64,000 nucleotides of DNA from NCBI RefSeq assembly GCF_905147045.1, contig NC_065906.1, positions 2,976,001 to 3,040,000 of the forward strand. The letters run 5' to 3'. Position numbers and translations under genes: made by a program. This stretch comes from Nymphalis io. Lineage: Eukaryota; Arthropoda; Insecta; Lepidoptera; Nymphalidae. Numbering within the stretch: the stretch's first letter is position 1; each line of letters starts with the position of its first letter. The notes beneath the pieces are model-generated. The model ran no database searches and was not told the origin of the DNA. It saw only the letters and a list, made by a program, of their open reading frames with translations. Of this stretch, positions 1 through 11,149 are shown one piece after another.

Positions 1-304
1 CGATATGAAACACAAATCCACATCTTTCGGATTTCCCAATACGCTGCGAAACTACTTAATGTAAGAAGAAAGTTTCAGAACGTAACTATTTCTTGTAAGT
101 GCATCGTTAAAGAGATTAGATAATCTAAAACACATTTCTAAACGTGTCCGCGTGATCATTGCGAGCGAGAACAATAGCGTGACTGATGTTGACACCTTCG
201 CGTATGTCATTGCACGCCGTTATCGTAAGACTTAAGATAAGTATACATATACTATAGCAAAAGTATACAATGGACACGAAATTCCACGGTGACGGTTCTT
301 TGAC

Positions 305-435
305 AGAGACCGTTCGCCCGCGGCTTTGCACGCGTGTTAGGGAAAGAGGGGCGGGTATTAGGTAAAAAGTTTTCTATGTCCGTCCTTGGGGTTCAAGCTT
401 ACTTCATACCAATCTTATTATAATCGGTACTGTGG
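305..435 (+). repeat. Dispersed repeat fragment (Lepidoptera-type, unclassified)
   Basis: The stretch carries 'ttcgcccgcggcttt' followed by 'ctatgtccgtccttggggtt' and a 'cataccaatcttatt' tail. The same order of motifs recurs near 44.73 kb and 51.0 kb in this window, so it is an interspersed repeat and not unique DNA. Repeats of this layout are very common in moth and butterfly genomes; whether it is Helitron-like or SINE-like is not decided here. Confidence 0.55.
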
Positions 436-440
436 TTTGA

Positions 441-1690
441 CTTCGACGGCGTAACATTTATAATATTAATATATTGTTACCTTGAGAAAAATTTAAAAGA
501 TAGAAATAGAATTAAAAAAGGGTGCCAAAAAAACCATGCGTGGTGTTTACAACTTTAAAAGCAGTAAAATTATACAAAATGAAGTTTTAATTTATAATCC
601 AATGTATTTTAAACTGAAAATGATCATAATGTGATGTTTTTCTTATAAAACAAATGCAAAATTAAAATGAAATCGGCACTAGTAATAATACCATCGTCCA
701 CGTTAGCGATGCCATAGCAATAAGTTTCTATATGAATATATAATGGTAATGGTCTCAGTGGTAATTCCCATATAGAATAGAGCAACATTTTAACTTAAGC
801 GTGACGTGTTAGTGTCTCATAAAATCAGAACCATTCCCAATAACAACCGACCACATAACTGACAGCTTACGTCACAATTCGACTATACATAATCTGTATT
901 CCGTCATAATGGCGCCGATCTTCAGCTCACTTCATCGCGAACTTCACGCCGTAGACACCTCGGTAGTTACCAGTCACTCGACACCCTTAGGAGTTACGAG
1001 CCCACTCGAATCTTATCCCTCGCAAGAGCCGGGGGAGGCACGCGAAATGTCAAGCCTTCAACTACACGCTGGCGTATTGTACCTACCTCTATAGATACAC
1101 GTACAATATACTGAATTCCGTTTAGCGATCTGAATAATGCCTTTGCTTTAATATCTATATGATAAAATGTTCGACTTTGTTAGAATAACCTGCTGTACAC
1201 TGAAATGGAAGCTCTTCGACTAAACCATAAAATCTGACTACTAAGTTACGAACTTGTTATTGAGTCAGCGTAGATTAAGTTTGATAGTTTTAAAACAAAA
1301 CCCTACAAATACGCCATATCGAATTTCAAATGAAAAAATTCGAAATTTAAAATCATATTCCACATTTTTAAAAATGACTTCATATTTGATAATGAATATA
1401 CAGATTATAAACAATACAAACAAAGCGCAACAAAAATATTTAAATAAATGTAAGAATATAAGGTGGTATTTTAATTTAAAAAAAAAAAATCGAAAATCAC
1501 TATTTATTGTTACTCGTATTCTTATTTTACTTACTATTTGCTACAGGACATGATTTACTTAATATTATTAATAAGACAATATAACATAAAACTAAATCTA
1601 ATAATAAATTAGAATTTTTCAATATTTTACTTTATCATTGATTTCTAAACTCTAAAACGCATAAATGCTCGAATCGATACAGAATTCAGT
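441..1690. other. Gene-free AT-rich DNA
   Basis: No supported gene. A slightly more GC-rich patch at about 905-1090 carries a 61-codon ORF with no splice or family support. The rest is AT-rich with poly-A and poly-T runs. Confidence 0.5.
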
Positions 1691-1703
1691 GGTAACTGGT
1701 GAG

Positions 1704-1940
1704 TATATAAACAGCCAACAGTTCGCGTTGCGTGACTAATTTAAATATCTCCGTCCGATCAGTTAAGGCATCGCTTGACAGACGAAGGTATGGACATGGA
1801 AAATCACTATTAAGACAGGATACCACGAGACGCGAATACCGCAACTCGCATTTACATTCACGCGTTGCAACGCCGCGAGCTCCGCCTCGCAGCCGCCATT
1901 ATCGCGGCCGACATGGATATACGGCAAGAACAACGTGATG
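1704..1940 (+). promoter_or_regulatory. TATA-like core promoter candidate followed by a CpG-rich patch
   Basis: A clean TATATAAA sits at 1704-1711, followed by a GC-rich start region (1723-1940). A 68-codon Arg-rich ORF begins at 1732 but resembles nothing I recognise. The layout looks like a TATA-type insect promoter, for an unannotated transcript or by chance. No splice donor or downstream exon could be tied to it. Confidence 0.25.
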
Positions 1941-2029
1941 AGACATCGCGTTTACTAACGACGTAATAATTCAAAGTTATATCTTCATACTTAAAAACAA
2001 ACACATTTAATTTATAAATATACCCAGTC

Positions 2030-2150
2030 AAAGTCAAAGTGGACAAAAGTCGTCATTTTACAATATTAATTAAAAAACAAAGCTAATACCTTTTCGAAAT
2101 TCTTCTTCCGAGAAGCAGCGGCGAGAAGCTCAGTAGTAACAATCAAAAAA
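2030..2150 (+). repeat. Dispersed repeat fragment
   Basis: Contains 'agtcaaagtcaaagtgga' and then 'cttccgagaagcagcggcga' and 'gaagctcagtagtaac'. This series matches a widespread lepidopteran interspersed repeat tail as I remember it. Only a fragment is present. Confidence 0.45.
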
Positions 2151-3962
2151 AGACATGTAATAATCATGTGCAATTGGCATATATGTTATTAGTATGAGAT
2201 ACGATATCAGAAATACCCTCATCTGTTGTTTGCTGATGACAAAGCTTATATGTTAGATGGTATGTACATTGATAAAACGCAAATGGGTTGCCTAGCTAAA
2301 TCACGGGCGAACATTGTTAATTAATATTATTTTTAATTCACTTTTTTTTATCAACTTCCCCGATTCTTTATAGATGAAAATCGAACATTAGTCGAAAGTA
2401 TTTTATACAAGGAATTGGAAAAATATAGGTTCTTTTTCTTTAGTATATCTACAAATTTGCAAGGTACAAATAGGTAAACAGACGTAGGTAATACACCCTC
2501 ATTATTTATTTGTTTTTTTTTTTTATGAAATGACAGGTTATTTTATTCCCGTAACATTTAACATTAACAGTATTAGGTTGACTTGCCAAAAATGTGACAC
2601 ATCCATGGTACTCACGCTTCCCTCCCTGCTCGAGCTTAAGCATTTATAAATTTAAAATCTAGACAACCACCAGGCTAGAACATCACCGACGTTCACCTAC
2701 AATCTTTGATAGAAGATACCTATTAAGAATACGGATAAATTCACCCTTCGTCTTAATTGTGTCAGTTAAAATAAAAAAGTAAAAAAAAAAATGTTATTCT
2801 AATATATTTCCTCTCTCTCTTTCTTATAAGCACTTTTAAATATATTATTATATGTATAGCTATCGTATGTACTGAACTCTTACTAATATTTACTAAAATA
2901 ATTATTATTCTAATTATTATTAATTTTTATTAAGATATAAACAATTAAACAAATCGACCTCAAACCCCTAATTCGATAAGGCCGATAAGGTAGGTAAAGA
3001 AACAATACAATATACCTAGGTACGTATATTACCTGCGACTGTTATTTATACAAAACGACCGTGTCATATCTAGCACATAATTTTCAACGATAGCGGCACG
3101 TAGGTACCTGACTGCCGCTCATTACCAGCGCCGAGCGCGTCTACCTGCCGTCCACAATTACGGGCCCAAGGTTTTTTCCGCGACACCAATTTTACCGTTT
3201 CGCGTATTATGCACCATTTTAAAGTCGCATTAGCAGAACAAACTGGTTCTCGAATGTTGCCTATTGATGTTACGATGGAAGTATACGTTAACGACCGGAT
3301 TACTTTAATTATACGGGTCCATAGCAAAAAAATAAGCACCTTATCATTACCTTTATCTCAGAGATTAAAAGTTTTACTAGTATTGTTATACTAAATAAAG
3401 GTAAAGATTATTGTACTACGAATAGTTTAAAAAATTTAAAAACATTGTCTTTTTTTCATAAAAAAAGGTTTTATATTATGTGGCCTGTACAGATAACGAG
3501 TAAGCTTTAACGAACAGAAACTAGGAAAGGGAAGTAACACAATGTAGCAAAACAACACAGAATCATGGAGAAATGGAGGATTGTGCGTAATTAAATGCGC
3601 CTTTCCATTAGATGCACCATGTTATTTCAAAAAACAAACAATAACAATCCTTAACGTTCACACATAAAGACCATTTTCCCACCAACGTGACGTGGTGATA
3701 CTGGGTATAATCGTGATCAGAAAATGGGTGACGCACGTCTCATTCAGCGAAGATTATTCACGCACGCGACCGGAGTAAGATCACGCATTCACGCATGCCT
3801 GTGAAAGCTTATACATCATTTTCAGCTACAACGAAACAAGCGGCAAGTAGACATGAGCTTGAAATTGAATTAAATCATAAGTTTCTCTTTGTAACATATA
3901 TAAGGAATTTTCGAGGTTTATTTAACAAATAAACTGACATAAGAAAAACATTACTACATAAC
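2151..3962. other. Gene-free stretch with a GC-richer patch near 3.1-3.3 kb
   Basis: Mostly AT-rich. At about 3090-3340 and 3680-3860 CpG-bearing patches interrupt the AT-rich background; both look like candidate regulatory DNA rather than exons. ORFs here overlap on both strands and show no splice context. Confidence 0.4.
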
Positions 3963-3997
3963 ATAATTAACTAATGCTCTTTGCATTAGTTAATTAT
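3963..3997. repeat. Perfect 15-bp inverted repeat (hairpin)
   Basis: Left arm ataattaactaatgc at 3963-3977 and its exact reverse complement at 3983-3997, separated by a 5-base loop. The arms contain two TAATTA homeodomain-type cores. Confidence 0.8.
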
Positions 3998-4079
3998 AGA
4001 TAAGTCATCCCATAAAATTCACAAAATAATAATAATTTTTTGTATCGCAATCAGTGCACCGAAAATTTTTTGTGTTGTC

Positions 4080-4415
4080 CTACATACCCCTGCCTAATGT
4101 CCGGACGCGCCGCGTGCACGCATCGCCGACGCATGTGCGCGTAGCCCGTGGGACGCAAGTTAACACAAGGATATTATTATCGAAGCGGCAAACAAAGGGA
4201 GTCCGAACGTGGGCGCGTACCATTGTCGCTTTCCGGGAAAAGATGGCTGCGATTACCGCCACCCGCCATCACCACCGCTCAGCCGCTGTAAATCATTATC
4301 TCTGTAAAAACTAATTGAAAAGAGCTGCACCTTTTGTTATCGCATCACTTATTACATTTGGACGTGCCTTCGCCGTCGCGGCTCGTTGTTGTGATAACGC
4401 GTTCCAAACAAAAGA
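4080..4415. promoter_or_regulatory. CpG-rich island, candidate enhancer upstream of dan
   Basis: A sharply delimited GC- and CpG-rich block in AT-rich flanks, containing many CG dinucleotides, 'aagatggctgcg' (YY1/Pho-like GCCAT core on the other strand) and GATA-like 'gttatc' and 'tgataa' cores. Two opposing ORFs of 86 and 60 codons occupy it, but neither has family similarity or a splice context I can see. A regulatory role is inference from composition and position. Confidence 0.35.
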
Positions 4416-5242
4416 CTATGGTTCCGAGAAGAAAGCAATTGTTCGAGTAACTCATAGTAAATTACGTATACAAAAATAACTACGTTCATTTATTAGTCCA
4501 TATTTGTATTGAAAAGTTTTACTTTTACAGAATGTTAAAGAAAAACCTTTAGCTATGCATACTTATGTTCTAGAAAGTAATACAGATTGAATTTTACATA
4601 CTTGAAATATAAATATTCTTAAGAATATTTTAAGTGGTTTCAAATGTTTGAAACGACAAAAATTTAGTTTTTATAATAGTATGATGGGTTTTGACAAAAA
4701 TTTTAGATTAGCCACTTAAACATAATGCTTTTAAAATTGTTTTTTAGAGTTCACATATTTTAAAACCATTAATAAATATTTATTGTTTAATTTGCAAAAA
4801 AAAGTTTAATTAGCTTTTCAATAGCTATGAAGTAATTTTCAAAAGCTTGTATATATGATTGTATAATTTGTTTTTACTACAAGAATAAGAAATAAAAGAA
4901 AACAGGTCTTCACTATCTGGCCTTTAGTCATCAAAACATTGTACAAGGTCAAGTGTAATAAACTTCTATAGAGCATAATAAGAAAATCTTCTGATAGATT
5001 TCCGCCCCGGCCATTTTCGGGGGATATTACCTAACTGCGCAGGAGATATACTAGTAAACAAGATACCCATAATTCGATTGAATGGAAAATTCCACACGAC
5101 CTTAAGGAGCTCAGGTGCGGAACCAAGGGCTTTACGTGCCTTGAGGTACAGGAGTGTAAACACTAAAATTCCCAAAACAAAACAATAGCATGTACATGTA
5201 AAGTGCATGTACTATGCTTTTAATAATAACGACTAGTATTTA

Positions 5243-5385
5243 ACGGACTTACTTATAAGCGTAGTTTAACTAATGTTAAACAATTTTGTGTCTTCTTCAT
5301 CCGAATGTCAAATCAGTGATGACAGAATGAGTGAAATCGCTGTTCAACTAAACAATCGCTAAGCAACGTTTATAAGTAAGGCCGT
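5243..5385. mobile_element. MITE with about 19-bp terminal inverted repeats
   Basis: Left end acggacttacttataagcg (5243-5261) and right end 5367-5385 are reverse complements except at two positions. The 143-bp element is non-coding. Its inner segment ('gtttaactaatgttaaac', 'tgtgtcttcttc', 'gaatgtcaaatca') recurs near 46.6, 51.8 and 55.9 kb, so it is a multicopy DNA-transposon derivative. A target duplication could not be fixed. Confidence 0.75.
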
Positions 5386-5890
5386 AATTTTAAAAGTAAA
5401 TAAATCGCAAATGTATAAGAGTACGTAGCAGTTTTTTATGAATTTAAAACTCGGAGCAAAATCTCTTAATTTCGGAATTTTTTTTACAAAAAAACAACCT
5501 AGTAGACCAACGAGACGGTTGCAGTAAACCTTTACTTAAGAGAAACAGTTAATTAATAGAGATTAACTGCTTTAAAAGACAAGACATTAATGTCAATAGT
5601 TAATTTAACGATTGATTATATTAATACAGATTTGAATGCGTTTGCTGTTGCGACATAAATTACGTATTTACATGAACATATACTTGAGTTATTTACGACA
5701 TAGGTAGTTATAATAAACGCGTCAGAGAAAACTAATTTCCTTCACTATACAATTATTGCACGTCGCTACTGTTGAAGAAAAAGGCGTATGGTAAAATATT
5801 CATATTTTTCTCTCTTTGGCTGTTTCAATGCTAACTGATAATTTTACCGAGAAACATACGATAATGTACGTATTTCAGTAATGTTGTTTT

Positions 5891-5891
5891 G

Positions 5892-5953
<62 letters not shown>

Positions 5954-5960
5954 CATCATC
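5891..5960. repeat. (TA)n microsatellite
   Basis: About 70 bases of near-perfect TA repeat with occasional C or G interruptions at the ends. Low-complexity tract in gene-free DNA. Confidence 0.95.
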
Positions 5961-6434
5961 TACTAACTAACTACTAATAGGCTACCTCTTTCTTCTCTCT
6001 TTATTAGCCAATTTTCTTCTTTTTTTTTGTTTGGTAGCCGACTATGATCAAATTGTCACTACTGGGAGAACACTCATAAATTTTTAAAATACGACTTTTT
6101 ACCATCAAAACGATGTAACTGTGTGATATTTAAATGTATTTTCAATATGTGTAATTAATTATATTATCTGTAAAAAATGCATAAGCATGCAACTATTTGT
6201 TGTTTAGTTTAGATTGACATTTAATATCTTGATCATACAATGTAGACTGCTAATTGAATCCCATCATTAGCCATACTTCACTTTATCGCTAGGCTAGGCA
6301 ATAATGTAGTGCAAAAAGTATCTGTAAGAACCCACTTCGAAACTCAATCGAGAAATGTTAAAAACCGAATTATGGTGTTACGATATTTTGATGCAATTAT
6401 TAAATGTTACTTTTTTATATTATTAGTTTTATAA
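5961..6434. other. Gene-free AT-rich DNA
   Basis: AT-rich unique-looking sequence with no ORF, repeat or motif I can support. Confidence 0.5.
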
Positions 6435-6435
6435 A

Positions 6436-6709
6436 ATAGGCGGACGTGCAAATGGGCCACCTGATTGTAAGTGGTCACCACCGCTCATAGACATTATATC
6501 GTATATGGGCCACCAACCTTGGAAACTAACATGTTATGTCCCTTGTGTAAGCCAGTGTACAGGACACTGGCTTACTCACGCTTTAAATCCTTACAGTAGT
6601 AACAGTATAATACTATCAATAAGTACTTGTTGTTTAACAGTAGAATATGTGATGGGTGAGTGGTACCCCGCCAGACGGGCTTCTACAATACCCTACCACC
6701 AACTTAAGA
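6436..6709 (-). mobile_element. SINE-B copy, diverged
   Basis: Reads 'aggcggacgtgcaaatggg', '...ggccacc', '...gttatgtcccttgt' and ends '...ccctaccacca', the same order as the well-kept copies at 25107 and 59672. The A-rich tail of the family is on the opposite strand, hence minus. An internal change has produced a 12-bp hairpin (gtaagccagtgt and its complement around 6545-6572). Confidence 0.85.
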
Positions 6710-7224
6710 ACAAGTTTACGTATTATAGTCAATATCGGATTTCACGATCGATTCCTGCAATCGAGTTGACTGACATATATATAAGGCTATATATTTAGGA
6801 AAGAAAATGAATTGCCAATAAATTACTCTTAAACGTATTTTAATATTCTTCTAAAACTATTAAACAAAAACATGAAATAAATCAAATTTTCAAATGAATA
6901 CAAAACTCGTATAATTAAACACATTTCTATTTCTCCGCCGACCTATTGTCGGGAACAGACCAATAATTTTAAACGTTCCGTACAACAATTACATGAACAT
7001 ACAAAAGACCTGTTGCTGATATTGTTTTGAGAACTCCATTAAATCGTTTTATTACCTCGTTTACATTTCGCTAATCTTCTTACCGGTGATAGCACAATGT
7101 TTCGAAGCAGAAATAATTTTAAAAATGTATTGTTTTTAACGCCTACCTGCTCAGCTTTGCACGGGTAATAAAAATAACTAAAATCATTTTAAAAAGTCGT
7201 TATTATTAGAAGGTACAGGGACCG

Positions 7225-7276
7225 AATTCTACCAGACCGAGTTCCCAGCAGTGGGACATTCACAGGCTGTTACGGT
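7225..7276 (+). repeat. SINE-A 3'-end fragment
   Basis: Only the 3' terminal block 'cagcagtgggacattcacag' plus 'gctgttac' of the SINE-A family is present, preceded by unrelated sequence. Confidence 0.6.
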
Positions 7277-7279
7277 ATA

Positions 7280-9529
7280 CCGTTATCAAAATCAAAAGTA
7301 ATTTTTAACTTTTTTGGCAATAGTCGATAATTCAATTAAAGAATAGGAAAACGGAAAAAACGGCAACGACCACGCTTCGATTCGATTGGGATAAAGTAAA
7401 GAATTGGCCCCTGTAATTACCATTGCCGCACAAAATATATATATATGCATGTATTGTACGTTATGTATTTGGTGTATTTATTTTAATTAATATATATATT
7501 AGTCACCATTTGTGCACCTGCGTACCGCTTTATTCAATTTCAAGTCCGCTATCCAAAAGTTGTCTAGAAGAGATCGCCTTAAAAGCGACGACACCGCCTT
7601 TTGTATGTAAGCCTATGTAGTTTGTTACATTATTTTTTCTGTATGTTATTTCAATACTTGTTATACAATAAAAACATGTTGCTATAAGAGATAAGTCTGC
7701 CGCTGTTACGTTTTCTAAAAACATTTTTATGATATAAAATTTAATTGGTCGCTGTTACTTTTGATTAAGAAACATACGTCGCTCAAAACTACTGAATCGA
7801 TTATGATGATATTTTTTGTTCTCAAAATCTTATAAATATACTTGCTGACATGTATTTTAACAAAAAACAACGACGGGGCCGAAGATTTAAGGGCCGTTAT
7901 CTTATATAACAAGGCTTCATCTGCGCGGTTCAAAATATCAACTATCTACATACCTAGGAAAAAGCCATAACCTAAATTAGTTACAAACAAATATTTTTTG
8001 CTTTGTTTAATTGTAAAGAACGCTTGGCTTATCGTATCTGGTTCTTGAATAAGCTTTTCAAAACGGAAATGTACTGGAGCCCATTTCTAGTAAAAAAATA
8101 TTTCTTACACCCCACAGCCGGCCGAATGACCCTTCATGCTTGTTCATCTTTTGTTTAGATGGAACAATATTAAGGAAACACAAAAAAAAACTGATCATAA
8201 AATATCTTCCTATGTCACGTTCAACGCGGGGTGTGATGGCTCTAAGAAATTTCTCCATTGAAAGCGCGCGGACGAATAATTATGGAGATGAATTTATTTA
8301 GTTACGCTTATTATTGTACTTCTTCTAAATTATATATACGAGTTCGCATGGTTCGAACATTTTTTTTTCAACTCTTATTTCTATTTCTTTTATGCCAACA
8401 CTGAAGCTCGACTGGTAATGGAAAGGTACTAAACTGTTTTGTCTTTGTCTATTTATAATTATATAGATAACATTACATCTTAAAGTGATATGCGACATTG
8501 ACCATAATAATAATGACATTTCAAGGATACACGCATCAAATTAGTATATCACCATAAGTCGGTTGTAAACATTCCGCGAGCGGTCAATGAAGTTAGTTCT
8601 TACAGAATAGCACTACTGATCTAGTACTTCCAAACTTCAGACCAATATGAGAACTGGTTTGAATACAGTTGCATGAATTGACACTGACTAACGGGTGAAG
8701 TTAAATAAAAATGTTTGTAAAATTATCCGATCGTGTTAATTATTTTTTCACGAAGGTGAATATCAAGTATTATAAAGGTGTGCCCACATATTAGCGCATT
8801 CGAGTGTCGCAATGATATCGATCATATATATAGCTACATAGTAATAAGCTTAAGATATGCAATGTAAGGCATCGGCGACACTTGGGTGGTCCTAACCTGT
8901 TATCTTGAGTTTCTTATTCATTATATTCCTGTACTAAGCATCGATAACAAGCAAAATCGCATAACGCCGCGAGTATTGTTGTTATCAATAGAGGTAAGAG
9001 ACCATAGTTACATTCGGGGAAGTTAAGCGAGACCTGCCAGTGGTTCCGTGAAGTCATTAACGCATTTCCGCTACCTGAGCGTTAAAACATGTGATGACAC
9101 GTCACGTTACGAGTATTCTCGCGGTTAAACTATGAGCCGCCCTGTACTATTATTAAAGTGCGGTATTGAATTAGGGTTGCCATCCGTCCGTGTTCCGTAT
9201 ACCCTACATTAGGGGATATCAGGGGAGCGTTTGAATATGAAATAAATTAATATAATCACTTCATTAAAAGAAATGGTTCATTCTATGTAATTGATTTTAA
9301 ACATTTAAATCTCTATAGAAGTTCGAATATGAGCCTTTTTAAGGTTTCACGGATACAGTGAAAACATCCCTATCGGATCATTGTTCTGACTGCTTGTTCA
9401 TAGTTTGAATTTGTAACACGACAAACGTTTTTTTTTTTATATAGAAGATAGACGATTGCTTAATTACTAAGCACTTACAACCTATGTAAGAATTATAACA
9501 TAATATATATTTATCCTTTTCCTTGAAAA
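7280..9529. other. Gene-free stretch upstream of dan
   Basis: No supported gene. ORFs of 64-68 codons around 7.5-8.5 kb have no family resemblance and no exon signals. CpG-bearing patches near 8.56-8.66 and 8.87-9.20 kb are candidate regulatory DNA by composition only. Confidence 0.4.
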
Positions 9530-9827
9530 GCCGAGATGGCCCAGTGGTAAGAACGCGTGAATCTTAACCGATGATCGTGGGTTCAAGCCCGGGCAAGCAC
9601 CACTGAATTTTCATGTGCTTAATTTGTGATTATAATTCATCTCGTGCTTTACGGTGAAGGAAAACATCGTGAGGAAACCTGCATGTGTCTAATTTCACTG
9701 AAATTCTGCCACATGTGTATTCCACCAACCCGCATTGGAGCAGCGTGGTGGAATAAGCTGCAAACCTTCTCCTCAAAATGAGGAGAGGAGGCCTTTAGCC
9801 CAGCAGTAGGACATTCACAGGCTGTTT
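9530..9827 (+). mobile_element. SINE-A (tRNA-derived), near full length
   Basis: Begins with a tRNA-like head: an A-box-like 'tggcccagtggtaagaacg' and a B-box-like 'gggttcaagcccg'. These are followed by the shared body ('catgtgcttaatttgtgatt', 'gaggaaacctgcatgtgtct') and the 3' end 'acattcacaggctgtt'. These are RNA polymerase III promoter elements of a tRNA-derived SINE, not a functional tRNA, because no cloverleaf 3' half follows. Confidence 0.9.
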
Positions 9828-9829
9828 CG

Positions 9830-11069
9830 TATCGGATATATTTATCCATAATACAGAAACATAACACGATTTGTTATCATGTTTCATACATTAATTGTAA
9901 AATTTAAAGTTATTTGATTTTTTTAATATAGCGATAACATATACGTTAGGAAATAATAAATTCATTTACTCTATCTCCGAGCTATCTTCTTCAAAAACAT
10001 TCCCAATATATCTAGCCACCAACATGACTCACTAAAGACCTCAGTAACTCGGAGATAAGTTTAAGCATAATAGTCAGCGGTTGATTGACGACACAAATCC
10101 CGGTAATTGACAACCCTAACGGGAACCTCATTAAAAACAGGGTTACGACGTTGTATTAAGGCTTAAATTCATTTGCGGTGAGCCGAAGGTTACAGGGTTG
10201 GGCCGTTATCTATATATTGGTCGAATGGCCTCGCTCGTCGCGCCTCGGCCCTGTTGCACTCGCGAGTGTCACGATAACAATTACTGAGAAACTTATTTTG
10301 CTGTTTACATTTACACTATCGATTTTGAACCTTATGGTCCACACAATAAAGACAGCAGAAGCTAATGTTGCATAGGTACATGGCGATCAGAGGCGCCGCG
10401 TTGAGTCGAATACTAAATACTGAACGGTTTAAAGGTAACATACTAACATAGTATAGCTAGGTCCGCGTTGCAGCTAGATATCCTAAGCTAGAGGTTTATA
10501 TGACCTAATTCCCAGCACTTGACTGCATTGCACAATATCTCAACTCTCAAGGACAGTTTGCGTTAGCTTTGAGTTTTATGTTTTGCTTAAATATTTCGTG
10601 ACCAATTCGAATTTGAATTCCGAATCGATTCGACATTTTTGAACAATTTTAATACAAGTTAGTTTAAAATTATTATGAGCATAATATGCATGACGTTTAG
10701 ATTGCCTTATGTTTACAAGAACATTAACGTATCAAAACAAATGTAATTATTTGTATTTCCATGGAAAAAAAATTTCACCGTACTAAGGCTGTTTTTTTTT
10801 TGTTTCTACTGTTATACTAATTACTAAAAAGGAAGCATAAAAAAAGTGGAGAAAGTGCGTCAATGTGAACGGACTTTGGTCGTTGCATACTCAATAATCA
10901 CGCGCGACAGATGTCCGGCCCAGCGCTTCGTGAGATAAGCGTCATCGATAGACTCTATACGTACATTATACGTATGTATGTACGTACCATACGTAGAGTG
11001 GCGTCTAAAAATTCAAGTCGCGGCGTCAGCGAGTGCAGCCGGTCTCGCGCCATCGGGCTAATGAGTGGC
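9830..11069. other. Gene-free stretch with GC-richer patches
   Basis: No gene supported. A GC-richer patch at about 10.15-10.41 kb contains a 65-codon ORF without recognisable features. The flanks are AT-rich. Confidence 0.4.
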
Positions 11070-11149
11070 GGGGGGTGAAGGGGGTGCTGGTGAGCGGGTG
11101 AACGGGGGGGTCGCGGTAATGGCGCGCGGCGTCGGATGTCGCCGGGGGG
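11070..11149 (+). other. G-run cluster, potential G-quadruplex
   Basis: Five runs of three or more G on the plus strand: 11070-11075, 11080-11084, 11096-11098, 11104-11110 and 11144-11149. The first four have loops of 4, 11 and 5 bases. It lies in a CpG-rich block (11.0-11.2 kb) about 7 kb upstream of the dan start codon. Confidence 0.65.

Noticed and set aside
9530..9610. tRNA gene
   Set aside because: A and B boxes belong to a multicopy SINE (also at 14041, 22777 and 31046); no 3' half of a cloverleaf.
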